Positions 21,640 to 32,832 of a stretch of 64,000 bases of DNA are shown piece after piece. The position numbers and the translations under genes are program-made. This stretch comes from Boswellia sacra (Eukaryota; Streptophyta; Magnoliopsida; Sapindales; Burseraceae): NCBI GenBank assembly GCA_013180625.2, contig SNVD02016092.1, positions 1,116,001 to 1,180,000 on the forward strand, in the 5' to 3' direction. The notes beneath the pieces are model-generated. The model was not told the origin of the DNA and searched no databases. It saw only the letters and a list, made by a program, of their open reading frames with translations. The stretch's first letter is position 1, and each line of letters opens with the position of its first letter.

Positions 21640-23690
21640 AGTCCAAGTAAGAAGCATATAGTTAGAAAAACTATTAAGATAGAAATCATGTATACATGAA
21701 GCATAGAGTAGTAATTTATTTGATATTGTTGAGACATTTGTAAGACGTATTCATGAGAAGCAGCTAGCATATGGAAAACATACTACATGGAAGATCATGG
21801 TACCTATATTGCATTGCATTTTTTATGGCTAATATTTGAAGAATAATAGGAAACTTGAGGAATAAATAGTTAGAAGACTTACCAGAGTAGTATCATGAGG
21901 AACGAGAGGAACAGGCATGGCCGGATCCTCAGTGATCACATGATTGCTAATCTATCTATTGGCATCCCATGTGTAAACTACATTGCTGGGGTAGGCCTAG
22001 AGGTCGCCCATCATATGACCAGTTGGAATGGGTGAAGTAGCTATAAGGGCTAGAGGTGGACATGGCTACTTAATAGTGATAGCACAAGAGGCCTATGTGC
22101 CAGCACCAAAAGAACCTTTTCCCAGGATAAGCAAAAGAGGTACCACTATGGTTAGAAGAGCCACAAATAACACTAGCAAGGGGATAAGGAACCTTATTAG
22201 TACATCAACCTAGGCTAGTATAGAGCAATATGGCTCAACCTCACTTAGCGTAAGAAACTATCATCAGTAGGAACTCAATCTTGCTCAAGTGAATCTCTTT
22301 TGTGTAATCTGGCACATTTGGCTCTATAGCCAGGTCAGCTACATCTATCATCAGAACTGGTAGAGAAAGAGGAATCAAACAATGCTTTGGACCTTCAAAC
22401 CAATCCCTGATGCGGTCACCTAAATACTACATATGCTATCAACACATGCGAGAAGGATGTGGTAGTAGACGAATGGGAAGGTAACTCTTATAGCAGTCGA
22501 TCAACCCTCCTCAAGCCCCTACCACTCAAAACGAATCTACAGAGAATAGAAATATGGTGAGATAATGATGTAAATGAAATACTAACTGAAATGTCTTTTA
22601 CCTTGTCCCAAGTCATCGTGTGGATGTAATCACAAAAGAAGTCCAACTCATGAGATCTCTCAAGCTCTGCATGACATGCAGCCTACCTTTTCATCAATGG
22701 AAAAGAAAACTCCCAACAAGTAGGAAGTGGGGAAGGAAAAACTCCTAACTCATAGGCCCACATCTATTATACACGAGACAAATTCATAAATGGAATTCAT
22801 ACAAAAAAAACATAAAGGTGTAGAAAATAAAAGAAACTACATCAAGAAGCATAGCAAAACAAGTAATCGCGGTAACATCTCGACAAGCATGGTCTAAACC
22901 AAAGTACAATTGGCCAATAGTAGCACTGCCCCAGTCAAAAATCCTTACTCAATCGAGATCCTGAAGGCTAGGAAATAGAGTTAAGAAGGTAGTGTTCGAT
23001 GCCTTGACAAAAAGCATCGAACCAATCAGATACACGATGAAACTACGTTCATACTGATCCACCTCGACTAAAGTCAAGTTTGATCTCCTCCTCCAATATT
23101 CATATAGTGTAGTGTACAAAATCGTGATGTTGTTCTTAATCTTCATATCACATCCAAGAAGCTAGCGACCTAAATTTTGCTAGAACCCTAAGGCTACAAT
23201 ACAAGTATCGATGGGTATAATCTCCCCATGTTATAGAAGCCTAGTCAGAACAACCATATCGAATGGCGTGATAGTCATCATGCCAACTAGAAAATGAAAA
23301 GTTTAGGTAGTGTTCATCCACCTTTCACTTAGATCAGCTAGTGCTTGACAATAAGTGCACTGAGGAGCATTTGGAAGACAAATAATAAACTCATAGAAGC
23401 CAGTAGTAGCAATCCTGTTTCTGACAACATTATTCTCTATTTCTATGAGCCAAGTATAGGCTCCAAAAAATGAACCACACATTTATTCTCATGGAAGTCC
23501 TAAGGCAAGAAATGGAAGTCGCTACATGAGTACATGCCTACAAAATTCCTAGAAAATGGAAGACTGAAGAATTAATAAAAATGCACACCTGGTTGATTGT
23601 GTGGGAATCCACAACATAGATAATAAATACCTCTTGGTCTTTCGAAAGGCCTTTTAATGTCAATTTTAAAATTGAATCTCTTTAATTCAA
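21640..23690 (-). pseudogene. Antisense PMD gene in element A, with introns
   Basis: Counterpart of 6351-8466. Peptides recognisable on the - strand are FYEFIICLPNAPQC and LSERWMNTT (near 23390-23310) and YWRRRSNLTLVEVDQY followed by FIVYLIGSMLFVKAS and PSLQDLD (22949-23146). Introns with intact ends lie at 23522-23588 (GTGTGC...ATGTAG), 22537-22601 (GTAAAAG...CTGTAG) and 21804-21882 (GTAAGT...ATATAG), at the same places as in B. The copies differ in length there (67/62, 65/72, 79/71 bases) yet keep GT and AG. Stops and frameshifts disrupt the exons. It runs antisense to A's gag-pol. Confidence 0.65.
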
Positions 23691-23849
23691 GTCAAGATGG
23701 ACTGGTTGACCCACCATTGGAAAGAAGAAGTCAAGACAAGCATGTAAGAGAAAATCAGAGTTGAATCGAATAAAAAATAAAGAAATGGTGCACAAATGAA
23801 GTAGAGGAAGGTTAAGGTTCCTTATATAAACCCTTCATCACTGACCAAT

Positions 23850-23980
23850 AGTCAAACCAGTAGACAGTTGTTGGCTAAGCATTGGCTGGCAATCAGACCA
23901 CCAAGCCACTGTTGGCTGACCGTCTACCAAAAACCAGATCATTGGATGGCTATTGTTCAACAGCCAGCCGATTGTCCCTT
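23850..23980 (-). promoter_or_regulatory. Motif cluster upstream of the antisense PMD gene in element A
   Basis: Related words (TTGGCTGGCAATC, CACTGTTGGCTGACCG, AACAGCCAGCCGATTG) are packed into 130 bases, as at 6095-6215 in B and in the LTRs. No TATA box is obvious. Confidence 0.35.
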
Positions 23981-23994
23981 TAATAAGGGCAAAA

Positions 23995-24200
23995 ACGTGA
24001 AAGAAAGAAAGAAAAAGAGAGAAAGAAAATTGAAAGAAAGAAAAGAGAGAGAGAAAAAGGAAAGAAAAGGAAAAGAAGAAAATAAAGAAAAAAGAGAGGA
24101 AAGGGAGAGAAGGAAAAGAAAAAAGAAGAGAAGAAAAATATGAGAGAGAAAATAAGAAAGAAAGAAAAGGAAGAAAAGAAAAGAGAAGAAAAACTCTACA
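23995..24200. repeat. Homopurine run in element A 3' region
   Basis: About 200 bases of nearly pure A and G on the + strand (GAAAGAAAGAAAAAGAGAG type). The match in B is 5945-6075 on the opposite strand. Long frames over it are compositional artefacts. Confidence 0.8.
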
Positions 24201-24769
24201 TTGACCTTGAGACCGAAGGAATTTTTGAACGAACCGGTGACAAGCAGCCGACCATGGCAATAGTATAGCAACTTCGAAGGACAAAAGAGTAACATTAATT
24301 GATAGAGTTGTGGACCATAATCATATTGAAGAATTCCTTCAAAAACTAGAAAGCAGTTTGTTGAAGAATGCACCGAATGAGGTAAAAACTTTGAGTTAAT
24401 TTGAAATAATCCAGTGATGTTTAATATTTTGTTGAAATTTGCAAGGACAATAGAAAAATCCCTAGTGAAATTGAGAATCAACAGCATGATGAGAATTCCC
24501 CAGTGAAGGGCATGACGAATGCAAAATATAAAGATGTCAAGAATAAAGAATGTTAGAACATGACGATCCAAGAATTTTCTCCGGTAGAAAAGAAGAAATC
24601 AAGAAGAAGAAGAATACTTAGAAGAGGGGCATGAAACCCAATGAATGTAAAGTCTAAATAGATCGACGAAGAACGAAGAGTGCTTACTTGAAAGCATGAA
24701 GAATGAAAAGGTCTGAAGACTGTGAAGCAGTGCATGATAGAAGTTTTCCCAGTGGGCATGCATTAGAAG

Positions 24770-25170
24770 GAAACCTTAAGAAGTAAGTGCACTTAAGAGT
24801 ATTTTAAGCCTTTAGAATAGACACAAGCCCTAAGAAGAGGTGCACTAACGAGTATTGAAAACCTTAAGAAATAGGTACACTTAAGAGTATTTTAAGCCCT
24901 TAGAATAAGGACAAGCCCTAAGAAAAGGCGCATTGATGAGTCTTGAAAACCCTAAGAAGTATGTGCACTTAAGAGTGTTTTAAGCCCTTAGAATAGGCAC
25001 AAGCCCTAATAAGAGGTGCAATGAAGACTGTTAAAAATCCTAAGAAGTAAATGCACTTAAGAGTGATTGAAGCCCTTAGAATATGCACACTGAAGAGTCT
25101 TAACAAACCCTAGAAAATAGGTGCACTGAAGAGTATTAGAAACCTAAGAAGTAGGTGCACTAAGAAGTGT
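24770..25170. repeat. Tandem repeat in element A 3' region
   Basis: Six to seven units of about 50-80 bp share AAGTGCACTTAAGAGT and TAAGCCCTTAGAATA. Inverted counterpart of 5085-5345. Confidence 0.8.
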
Positions 25171-25194
25171 TTTATCATAGCATCATAAGGATAC

Positions 25195-25372
25195 TTTCTA
25201 TCCCTTGAATGGGCACCTTTGTCCTTGAGTGGGCACACCGGCCCTTGAATGGGCACATCAACCCTCGAGTGGGCATATTAGCCCTCCAGTGGGCATATTA
25301 ACCACCTTTGAATAAGCATGCTAGCCCTTGAGTGGGCACATTAACCTTTGAGTGGGCATACCCTTTTGTAGG
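25195..25372. repeat. Minisatellite in element A 3' region (about 20 bp units)
   Basis: Around eight units of the type CCCTTGAGTGGGCACATT. Inverted counterpart of 4800-5075. Confidence 0.8.
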
Positions 25373-25444
25373 AATGAAAGAGGAAAGAAGATGATGAGGA
25401 GTCTGATAGAATGAAGATGAAGGCGAAGATGTCAAGATGGAAAA

Positions 25445-25474
25445 AGGAAAGATGAAATAAAGTAGTGAGCGAGC
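25445..25474 (+). other. Element A polypurine tract region
   Basis: Purine-rich bases (AAGGAAAGATGAAATAAAG and onward) stand directly before the LTR start TATAGACATT. The exact tract is less clear than in B. Confidence 0.4.
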
Positions 25475-27556
25475 TATAGACATTAGATTTTTTAGGCTCG
25501 ATGATGAAATGAAGATGACCGTTGAGCAATGGAAATGATCAAAATGCCCATGGAAGCCAAAGGGAGAAAGGTGAGAAGGGATTATGCATGACTTAAAAAA
25601 ATCGCAAAACTTAATCCAAGAGAAATCTGATGATAAGTCATATACCATGGGGAAACTAAGGATATCTAGTTTTCATAGAAGTTTAAGGATCACAAATCAG
25701 AGTTGAACTTCAAAAGTTATGCATGATCAGACATACGAAGGTCATAAAGGACTGGATTGAAAAGTTACAAAATAAGAAGGTTCGATGGGCAACAATCGGC
25801 CAGCTGTTGACCAACAGCCGATTGTCTATAAGAGTACTAGCCGGCTATATGCCAACAGTCGATCAGCTCAGAGTGTCTGCTGACCGGCTATCAAAGTGTC
25901 AATCGACAATCTCCTAACAGCTGGTCTGCTATTGTCCTATTAGAAATGGAAAGTTTCTTAAGAAACCTTCCTTTTTTGTTTCTTTACTTCCTTTTTCAAT
26001 CAAGCCCTCTCTTATATAAAACACCCTCCCCTATATAAAACACCCTCCCCTTCACTTTTGAACAAACAACACAAAATTCATCTTTTCTCCCTTGAAGACA
26101 CACTTGAGAAGTCAAGGAGTCTTTTCTAGTCTAAAGTTTTTGGGCATTTCATATTGCTCTAAACCCAGAAAGGGTACGTCTTAAGAGCAATTCTCTCTTC
26201 TCCCTTCTTATTTCTTCTTTATTTTTCTTGCTTTAGAATAACCAGGTTTAGGTTTGTTTATGCTTAGAATAAGCATGTTTAGGATTTTTTTTTATGTATA
26301 AAAGCATGTTTAGGATTTTATAGAATTGTTTAATCCTTTATTTCTTTTGCAAGGTCGAAATGCTTATCAAGGTAAGTTCGCTTTCCCTCCTTCATTAAAA
26401 TCACGAATAGGAATTTATTTTCTTCGCGAATGCTTAGAATCATGCTTAGGAGAAAATGTCTAGAATATTGCTTACAAGCACATGAATAGAATCATAATAG
26501 GAAAACTTATGATTGCTTTGAAGTATGCTAAGAAATAGTATAGAATAGGTGTGAATTACCTTTATTGCCCTTTAAATGTTCGATTATGCTAGAATAGCCG
26601 TGTTTTACCATGATTGCTTGAAGTAAGCTAGAATATGCCACGATAACCATGCTAGGCGAGAATTGTCATATTTATAATTAAATCATTTGAATTATGTTGA
26701 AATAGCACTAGGCTAAAATGCCATGATAAGAAATATCAAATCTAGGTTGAAGTGCCATGATTCGAGATTATGGCTTTAGTTAGAATTTTAATTGATTGAC
26801 ATATAAACACATGTATGAATATACAATGTTTAATTGTATGACGCCATGAAGTGGTGTTGGACTCATATTGGTGAGGGACCATCACTTAGAATAATTGAAT
26901 GCATGTTTGAATAATGCAATGAAAAATGCTTGATAGACATTGAATAGACTCACATCTAATGGTGAGAAATTCATTATCTATTAAGTAGCAGGGTGATTGT
27001 TTATATTTGATATTCAAATGTATGATTTCTTTTATGAATGTATGGAATATTTTTAAAGTATTTAAAGTATAATTACTTTATTGTTGAAGAACAATCGATG
27101 TAATCCTCTTCCCCTTCCCCCATGTTGGAAGGAAATGTAATATATTCTCCTCCCTATTTCTTTGTATGAATATACAATTGTTGTTGATTGAAAATCACCT
27201 CACATGTTTAATGAAGATAAAAAGAGAAATCTGTGTAAAATGAACAACTTAGGTGGACTGTATAGCAACATGGGTTATTATCATTTGGTATACCCTAGTG
27301 GAGGTTGGATTTTGATATGGGAAAAGCAAATGGCTCGTACCTAACTTCCCGAACCCATCTCTGAAGGGATGGGTGTAGTTTAGGTCCTAAATCAAGGAAT
27401 CAGATTGCCCCCATTCATTCCTAATGAATAATTGGGCGGCGACTCCATTTCTCCAGAGGTGGCCATGGTTTGTTTGTGTTCGTTTAAGTCTCAAAAGAGG
27501 TTTTAACTCAGTGTTGTGGTTGTAAGTGCTCTAGCAAGATGAAAGCCCTGTTTACA
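25475..27556 (+). repeat. Element A 3' LTR
   Basis: 2082 bases from TATAGACATTAG to CTGTTTACA, aligning with the B LTRs read on the - strand and with D. It contains a motif cluster of GGCCAGCTGTTGACC type (25790-25925), a duplicated TATA box (26013-26050), the transcription start region, and ATGCTTAGAATAAGCATG-type repeats near 26260-26460. The end GCGGCGACTCCATTT near 27436 is LTR sequence that resembles but is not a PBS. The LTR directly borders copia C2 on the right. Confidence 0.85.
26013..26050 (+). promoter_or_regulatory. Duplicated TATA box in element A 3' LTR
   Basis: The 19-base unit TATATAAAACACCCTCCCC occurs twice in exact tandem (26013-26031 and 26032-26050), giving two TATA boxes 19 bases apart. 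The B and D LTRs have one. Confidence 0.8.
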
Positions 27557-29125
27557 ATAGTGTTGTTTATAGATTTTTTTTATTTTTAAATATGAAGTCT
27601 TAGAATCAAATGCTATTGTACGTGCTCGACAAGCAGAATTTTTGAAACTATTTTTTCTAAGAAACTTATTTATAGAGAACATTCTGAAAAGCTTGATTGT
27701 CAACTCTCTTCTAATAGTAATGATAAGGAACCTGAATTAAGGTAGAGTAAAAGAATAAGGGTAGAGAAAATCTTCTCGAGATAACTTATCACGGATTCCT
27801 TATGGAAAATTACCTTACATCTTTTCAAGAAGCCATCACATCCCCCAATGCCGCCTTCTTGACAAATGGTATTAATAGTGACTTAGATTCTATTATGGCA
27901 AATCATACATGGGAATTAGTTAATCTACCTCCTAGCTCAAAAACTATAGGATTTAAATCAGTGTTTAGGAAGCAATCAAAACCTGATGGTTCAATTGACG
28001 AATTCAAAGCTAGGTTAGTAGCCAAAGGATTTATGCAAAAAGAAGGCATTTATTATTTCAATACATACTCCTATGGTTAGGTTCACCGCAATTAGAGTCT
28101 TGTTTATTTTGACATCTATTCACAACTTGTTATTCATCAAATGGATGTGAAAACAATATTATTGAATGGTGACCTAGAAGAGGAAATCTACATGGACCAA
28201 CCTAAGGGATTTGTGGTCCCAAGGCAAGAGCATGTAGTGTGTCAGCTTGCTAAATCATTATATGGTTTAAAACAAGCATCAAAACAATGGAATGAGAAAT
28301 TTAACAGTGTTTTACTTTCTCATGATTTTTCTATTAGTGAAGTTGATAGATGTTTGTATTTTAGGTTTGGTTACAGTCGTCGTGTTATCCTTTGTCTTTA
28401 TTTGGATGATATACTAATTTTAGGCATAGATTTAAATAATGTGAGATCCATTAAATATTTTTTAACCTCAAATTTTGATATCAAGGACCTTGGAGAAGCT
28501 AATGTCATTTTAGGAGTAAGAATACTCAAACTTGAAAATGGTTTGGCTTTTTCTCAAACTCATTTTATTGAAAAAGTTTGGGTATGAAAATTCTATTCCT
28601 ATGAGTATTCCCTATGATTCTAACATACAACCAGTTAAAAATAAATTGAAAGTGTTGCCCAACAAGAGTATGCAAAGATCATAGGAAATCTTTTATATTT
28701 AACGAATTATACGAGACCTAACATTGCTTATGCAATTTGCAGGTTGAGTAGTCATAAGCATTGGATTGCAATCTCTAGTGATTATGTATGTACTTTGGCA
28801 AGAGGATCTGTTTCTTGGAAGTGTTGCAAGCAGACTTGTAAAGCTAGGTCAACAATGGAGTCAGAATTTATTGCTCTAGATCTCGTCAAAATTTGATGCA
28901 ATGTGATTGCCAAGCTACAATTGCTCGAGCAAGAAACAAAGTCTCTAATGGCAAGAGTGTGGATATATGCCTAAGGCACAATATTATGAAATAATTACTT
29001 AAAGATGGAGGGATATCACTTGATTTTGTAAAGTCAAGGGAAAACTTAGCAGACCTTTTGACTAAAGGATTGGCTAAAAAGCTAGTCTTAGATACATCGA
29101 GGGGAATGGGCTTAAAAGCCATATA
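27557..29125 (+). pseudogene. Copia C2: reverse transcriptase and RNase H part of a Ty1/copia polyprotein, decayed
   Basis: The reading starts in the region before RT (SKRIRVEK near 27735). RT follows at 27802-28587 with MANHTWELVNLPPSSKTIG, FKARLVAKGFMQKEGI, MDVKTILLNGDLEEEIYM, LAKSLYGLKQASKQW and the catalytic box LYLDDILIL near 28396-28420, all standard for Ty1/copia. There is a stop after TYSYG at 28078 and another at 28587. RNase H is shortened by a deletion but keeps SRSTMESEFIAL-like and, at the end, KSRENLADLLTKGLAKKL and SRGMGLKAI (29030-29122). The left part is cut off by element A. No full enzyme could be made. Confidence 0.8.
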
Positions 29126-29352
29126 AATGAGCTACCTACGGTGGCAACCCAACCGATATGATTGGATATCCTAGGAATTAGGTTCAATAGGTAAGAACAA
29201 GCCGTTTAATAGCCGTATAGCACTATCAAATGGAGCTTAAACTCCTATGCTCATTCTTATAGTGTAAAGGGTGTAGATAGTGTAACTTCATGATTGAAGG
29301 TTGAACTTTAAGTGTTCTTAATGGATCTATAGCCCTTATGGGTGGCAAGTTT
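29126..29352 (+). other. Copia C2 3' untranslated region, first part
   Basis: Non-coding sequence after the polyprotein stop. The passage TTCTTAATGGATCTATAGCC belongs to the 3' leader known from copia elements of this kind (from memory). The expected continuation is found only from about 31630. Confidence 0.5.
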
Positions 29353-31620
29353 TGTTAATATCATTAAATAATTTTTGATAAAAATTCAACCGAACCATAA
29401 AACAAAATTGAATAGTTAATTCCTCATTATGATACTATTTATATAATTAAGGAGCATAACTAGTGCTTCAAACCACTCGATCTTCCAAGCTATGACTCTA
29501 AAGCACTCTACGCAAGAGTAAGTGTGTGGGCACCTTAGAATCTACAAGAAAAACCAAAAGAAATTAGTAAAGAGATTGAATAAAATCAATCTAAAAAAAC
29601 TATATATTTTTCTTTCTACTGTTTTCGTTTTTCTCTCTTGTTTCTCGCTCCCTTCTCTAGATTTCATGTGAACTCCTCTCCAGGTAATATTACGTTTTCA
29701 TTTTTTTTAATGTTTATTTAACCATATCCAACATAATTAATTAATGAAAGGTTCACCTTTCACTCCTATTAACTTATTTAAATTGTATCCTACTAGAATC
29801 CCAATTAATTAGGACAATAGCTATCAACTTATCCTATTAGGAAATAAAGACATAAAATTATCTAATTATTAATAAAATAATATCTTAGATAAATTATCAT
29901 CTCAAACTTGGAGTCCAAGTCAATCAAGAGATTGGGCATGACTTTTATTTAAACCCAAAAAATGTGTAGTAGCTTTTTGTGAGGTAGCTTGGGGACCAAA
30001 TGGGCTCATGTAAACTTTAGTTCCAATAATTAAGCCTAATTCTAATTATCTCATTATTAATTTGACATAATTATTAATCTTATTACTTTTTTTTTGGAAA
30101 AGTTACTTAGTAATATAAATCCAAAAAAGTTATAATGTACAAAAATCCGAGGGGCATACCCCAAGAATTACAAAAGGACGTAAAGTCCAAACATACAATC
30201 CAACAAAAAGATAGAAAATGAAGGCCACAAGCGGCCTAAACAAAGTAAAAAAGCCACAAACGACCTTAACAACATAAAAGAGAAATGATCACAAACGGTC
30301 TAAAACATAAAAATACAAGAGCTTTAACCCTTCTTGTTTTTATTCTTCTTACCCTTCTTTACCGGGGTAGCTGGGGTGTCCGAATGGGTATGGTCAATCC
30401 TATCAGGTTGATCATCCTCACTGAGCCCAATCAAAGGCTCAAAACGAGTGGGAGAAGACTCAGTAGGTATCCGCCCTGAGGAAATAGATGCCTCACGATT
30501 TGTAGAACATTTGATAGTGCCCAAAAGTCTACCCTCGTCGGTCGCAAAAGGAGATGGAGAATCAGAATCTGAAACTGACTCTGCACTCGGAAGTGTAGTA
30601 GCCTTCGGAGGCTCAACTTGCACTGCAGAAACTTCTGGGATAGCAACTATTTTGGTGCAATCAGTGACCTTGGTCACATCCTTTTCTTTTCTCAAAGGGG
30701 TACTATCAGACTATAAGAAGCTTATAATTTAACCATTTTTATTTGGTAAAGTTGAAACCCATGTCACACCAATACCATATAAATAGCCCTCAATATGATA
30801 TCTGTAATTAAGACTTGGTGCATATTTACTGTCATGCCCTTTTAATTACATTTTGTATCCTAGAGTTACTAATTACTCTATTGGTTATTTTGTATGTATC
30901 TATACTTGTAAAATAATTTGCAAATAAATGTTAATCCTTAACAAATTCTTTATTAATAATACTTAGGCCTAAGATTTAATAACCAAATACTGAAATCAGC
31001 TCTAGGTAATATCAACTTCTCTAATAAGAGTTATAGATTCTATATTATGAATATATGTTCCCATAAATCATAATCTTATATTTTCAAACCATAGAGGTTT
31101 TGATTTTAAATAAAATCTCACTCCGTAATAAAAATACACGACACGAATGCGGGTTCATTACTCACTCAGAATTAAGAGTATTATATTATTGAGGGTATAA
31201 GATTTACTTTATGCAACAATTTTTATATCGTAACTAAATCTCATAGAGGTCCTATTCAATGCAAATTAATTGAACTAGTATTCCTATTTGAAGTCACCAT
31301 TACAATGATTAAGACAAATCATTCATCTAAATGAAATAGGAAAACCACAATCTCATAAAGTAAAATGTCAGCTTTACTATTGGATTGTGAATAAATTTTA
31401 TAATTACAAGGATCCTGTGAATTATGTCTTCTTCATATGATTAAACAAACCATATAAATAATTCACATACAATATAATTATAAGACATTAAATTGTAATT
31501 TGCTCAAATAAATTTATTTAGGCATAAATAATTATTTATTTATCTAAAAATTGATTGCAATTATCTACTTTAAGAGCATGCATGTAACATGTTTAATTGT
31601 AGTTACATGCTTGATAGAAT
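29353..31620. other. AT-rich insertion splitting copia C2's 3' region, unclassified
   Basis: About 2.3 kb stands between two parts of one copia 3' untranslated region. It starts TGTTAATATC, like an LTR, but I could not find a matching end or target duplication. No coding frame is seen apart from the retroposon-like piece 30091-30735. It could be an LTR of another family containing that retroposon. Confidence 0.35.
30091..30735 (-). mobile_element. Non-LTR retroposon fragment (LINE-like) with A-tail
   Basis: On the - strand an open frame (30324-30695, 123 codons) reads PTRFEPLIGLSEDDQ and ends KKGKKNKNKKG. A T/G-rich trailer follows, with TTGGGGTATGCCCCTCGG and finally a run of nine A at 30088-30096. 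The Ser/Pro-rich tail followed by a Lys-rich end is like the C-terminus of plant LINE ORF1 proteins. ORF2 (RT) is absent, so this is a deleted or short non-autonomous copy. A target duplication was not found, so the ends are uncertain. Confidence 0.4.
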
Positions 31621-31629
31621 CCAACTATA

Positions 31630-31946
31630 TAGATGTGAGTTAGGGCCACCTCTATGAAAATTAAGCTTGTTTCTCTAGAGCATCTATGAATATTAAGGCA
31701 GGATGCACGATTGAAATGTATCAAACCAGTCGCAGACTCAACCGAGTTTGTGGCTGGAATGTGTGTGACATGTATAGCTACTCATGCTCAAGGAGTTTGG
31801 TTCAAGACTTTAGTTCACCACACTCATGTGGATCCTTTTTGTGTACACTAAGTATTGATTCAAGTTGAGAGACATCAATACTGATACATTTCAGTTTCTT
31901 TAATCAACTGAAGCCTTTGTGTAATTTTACTTTTCGTGGGGGAAAG
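31630..31946 (+). other. Copia C2 3' untranslated region, second part, with polypurine tract
   Basis: The passage GTTTGGTTCAAGACTTTAGT and the sequence after it is the conserved 3' leader of a copia group (from memory). It ends in the purine tract GTGGGGGAAAG at 31937-31946. Confidence 0.5.
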
Positions 31947-32622
31947 TGAAAAAATTTGAATTATGTGGGGATTGGTAAAGTTGTTGCTATAATTCAAAAT
32001 TTTAAAGAATTAATTTCTTCATTAAATTGTTTTCAATTTCTTTCTTTAGCTTAATTACATCTAATTTTAATTAACTTTTTCTAAACTGATTTGGGTTCTA
32101 ATGCAAGTAATAAGATACATGTATTTTACTTTAATTAAAACCTATTAAAGGGATTTTATTACTTCATTTACTTGGCCCCTTTTTGTGTTATATAAATAGC
32201 ACGCCTTGGAGTTGTAGATGCAAGCAATGAAGACGAAGAATTTCTCTAAAAAGCTTTCCTCCCTTTTTGCTCTCTTACAAAGCTTTTATTTATTTATTTT
32301 AAAAACCACAAAAGTTCTAGTTGGTGCTCAAGGAAAGTTTATTGCGACCTGCTATTTGGGAATCCACCCTTAGCAACGGTGACTAAGTGTCCTATCCTAG
32401 AGGCCAGGCATTACCAACCCTGTTGCACCGGATTATGCATCCTGAGGGGCTTAAATCAATCTTAAGGACAACGTTTTCTTGGGTGCTTCTACTTATACTT
32501 TTATGAGTTGTATCTCTTTCATTTTATTGAATATTTTACTTGATATTTTTAAATAACATTTGGTGTTTGTGTAAAACGAAATTCTTTGTTAAATTATTAT
32601 TTTTATCTATATTTTCTAACAA
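31947..32622 (+). repeat. Probable copia C2 3' LTR
   Basis: Starts TGAAAAAATTTG right after the purine tract. It contains TATATAAATAG at about 32190 and ends TTTTCTAACA at 32622, beyond which the DUF309 gene's upstream region begins. The 5' partner LTR is outside the window, so the ends are not proven. Confidence 0.4.
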
Positions 32623-32832
32623 AAAGAAAAAAAACAATGCGATCCAAAGCAAGAACCTCCGTAACTAAGTTTTACGTTAAGACTGAATGATACTAATTTA
32701 TAGTACTTATATTTAAAGAGAGAAAAATACAAAGAAACAAACAAACTAAATATATATATATAAGCGGATAAAATTTGCACGCCTCTTGAACCACGCATTA
32801 TTGGATTGAAGTACTCCGGGCCAACCTGAAGT
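32623..32832 (+). promoter_or_regulatory. Upstream region of the DUF309 gene
   Basis: About 210 bases separate the copia LTR from the first start codon. They include ATATATATATAAGCGG (32750-32766), a possible TATA element 65-80 bases ahead of the ATG at 32833. The gene's promoter must lie here or partly within the flanking LTR. Confidence 0.4.

Larger units (their letters stand above)
1..27556 (+). mobile_element. Element A: Tat-type Ty3/gypsy retrotransposon, 5' end outside window, split by element B
   Basis: Seen: pol fragments on the + strand at 1-2478, then the start of the post-pol region to 2686. Element B follows (2687-19889). A resumes at 19890 with its 3' region and ends in a + strand LTR at 25475-27556. 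The bases on either side of B rejoin into the sequence found at the matching place in B itself (around 10440-10470 read on the - strand), so 1-2686 and 19890-27556 are one element. Known: a second, archaeal-type RNase H after the normal one marks the Tat/Ogre group of plant Ty3/gypsy elements. Gag, PBS and 5' LTR lie left of the window. Coding is heavily decayed and deleted. Just right of the LTR lies copia C2, so A probably sits inside C2. Confidence 0.85.

Noticed and set aside
21415..21699. 94-codon + strand frame in element A
   Set aside because: It lies opposite the antisense gene region, has no counterpart in B and shows no domain.
27430..27450. GGCGGCGACTCCATTT near the end of the A 3' LTR, considered as a PBS
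   Set aside because: It lies about 115 bases inside the LTR and is present at the same place in the other LTR copies. The true PBS position follows the LTR end.
28886..29122. 78-codon - strand frame
   Set aside because: It is a shadow of the copia RNase H reading on the + strand.
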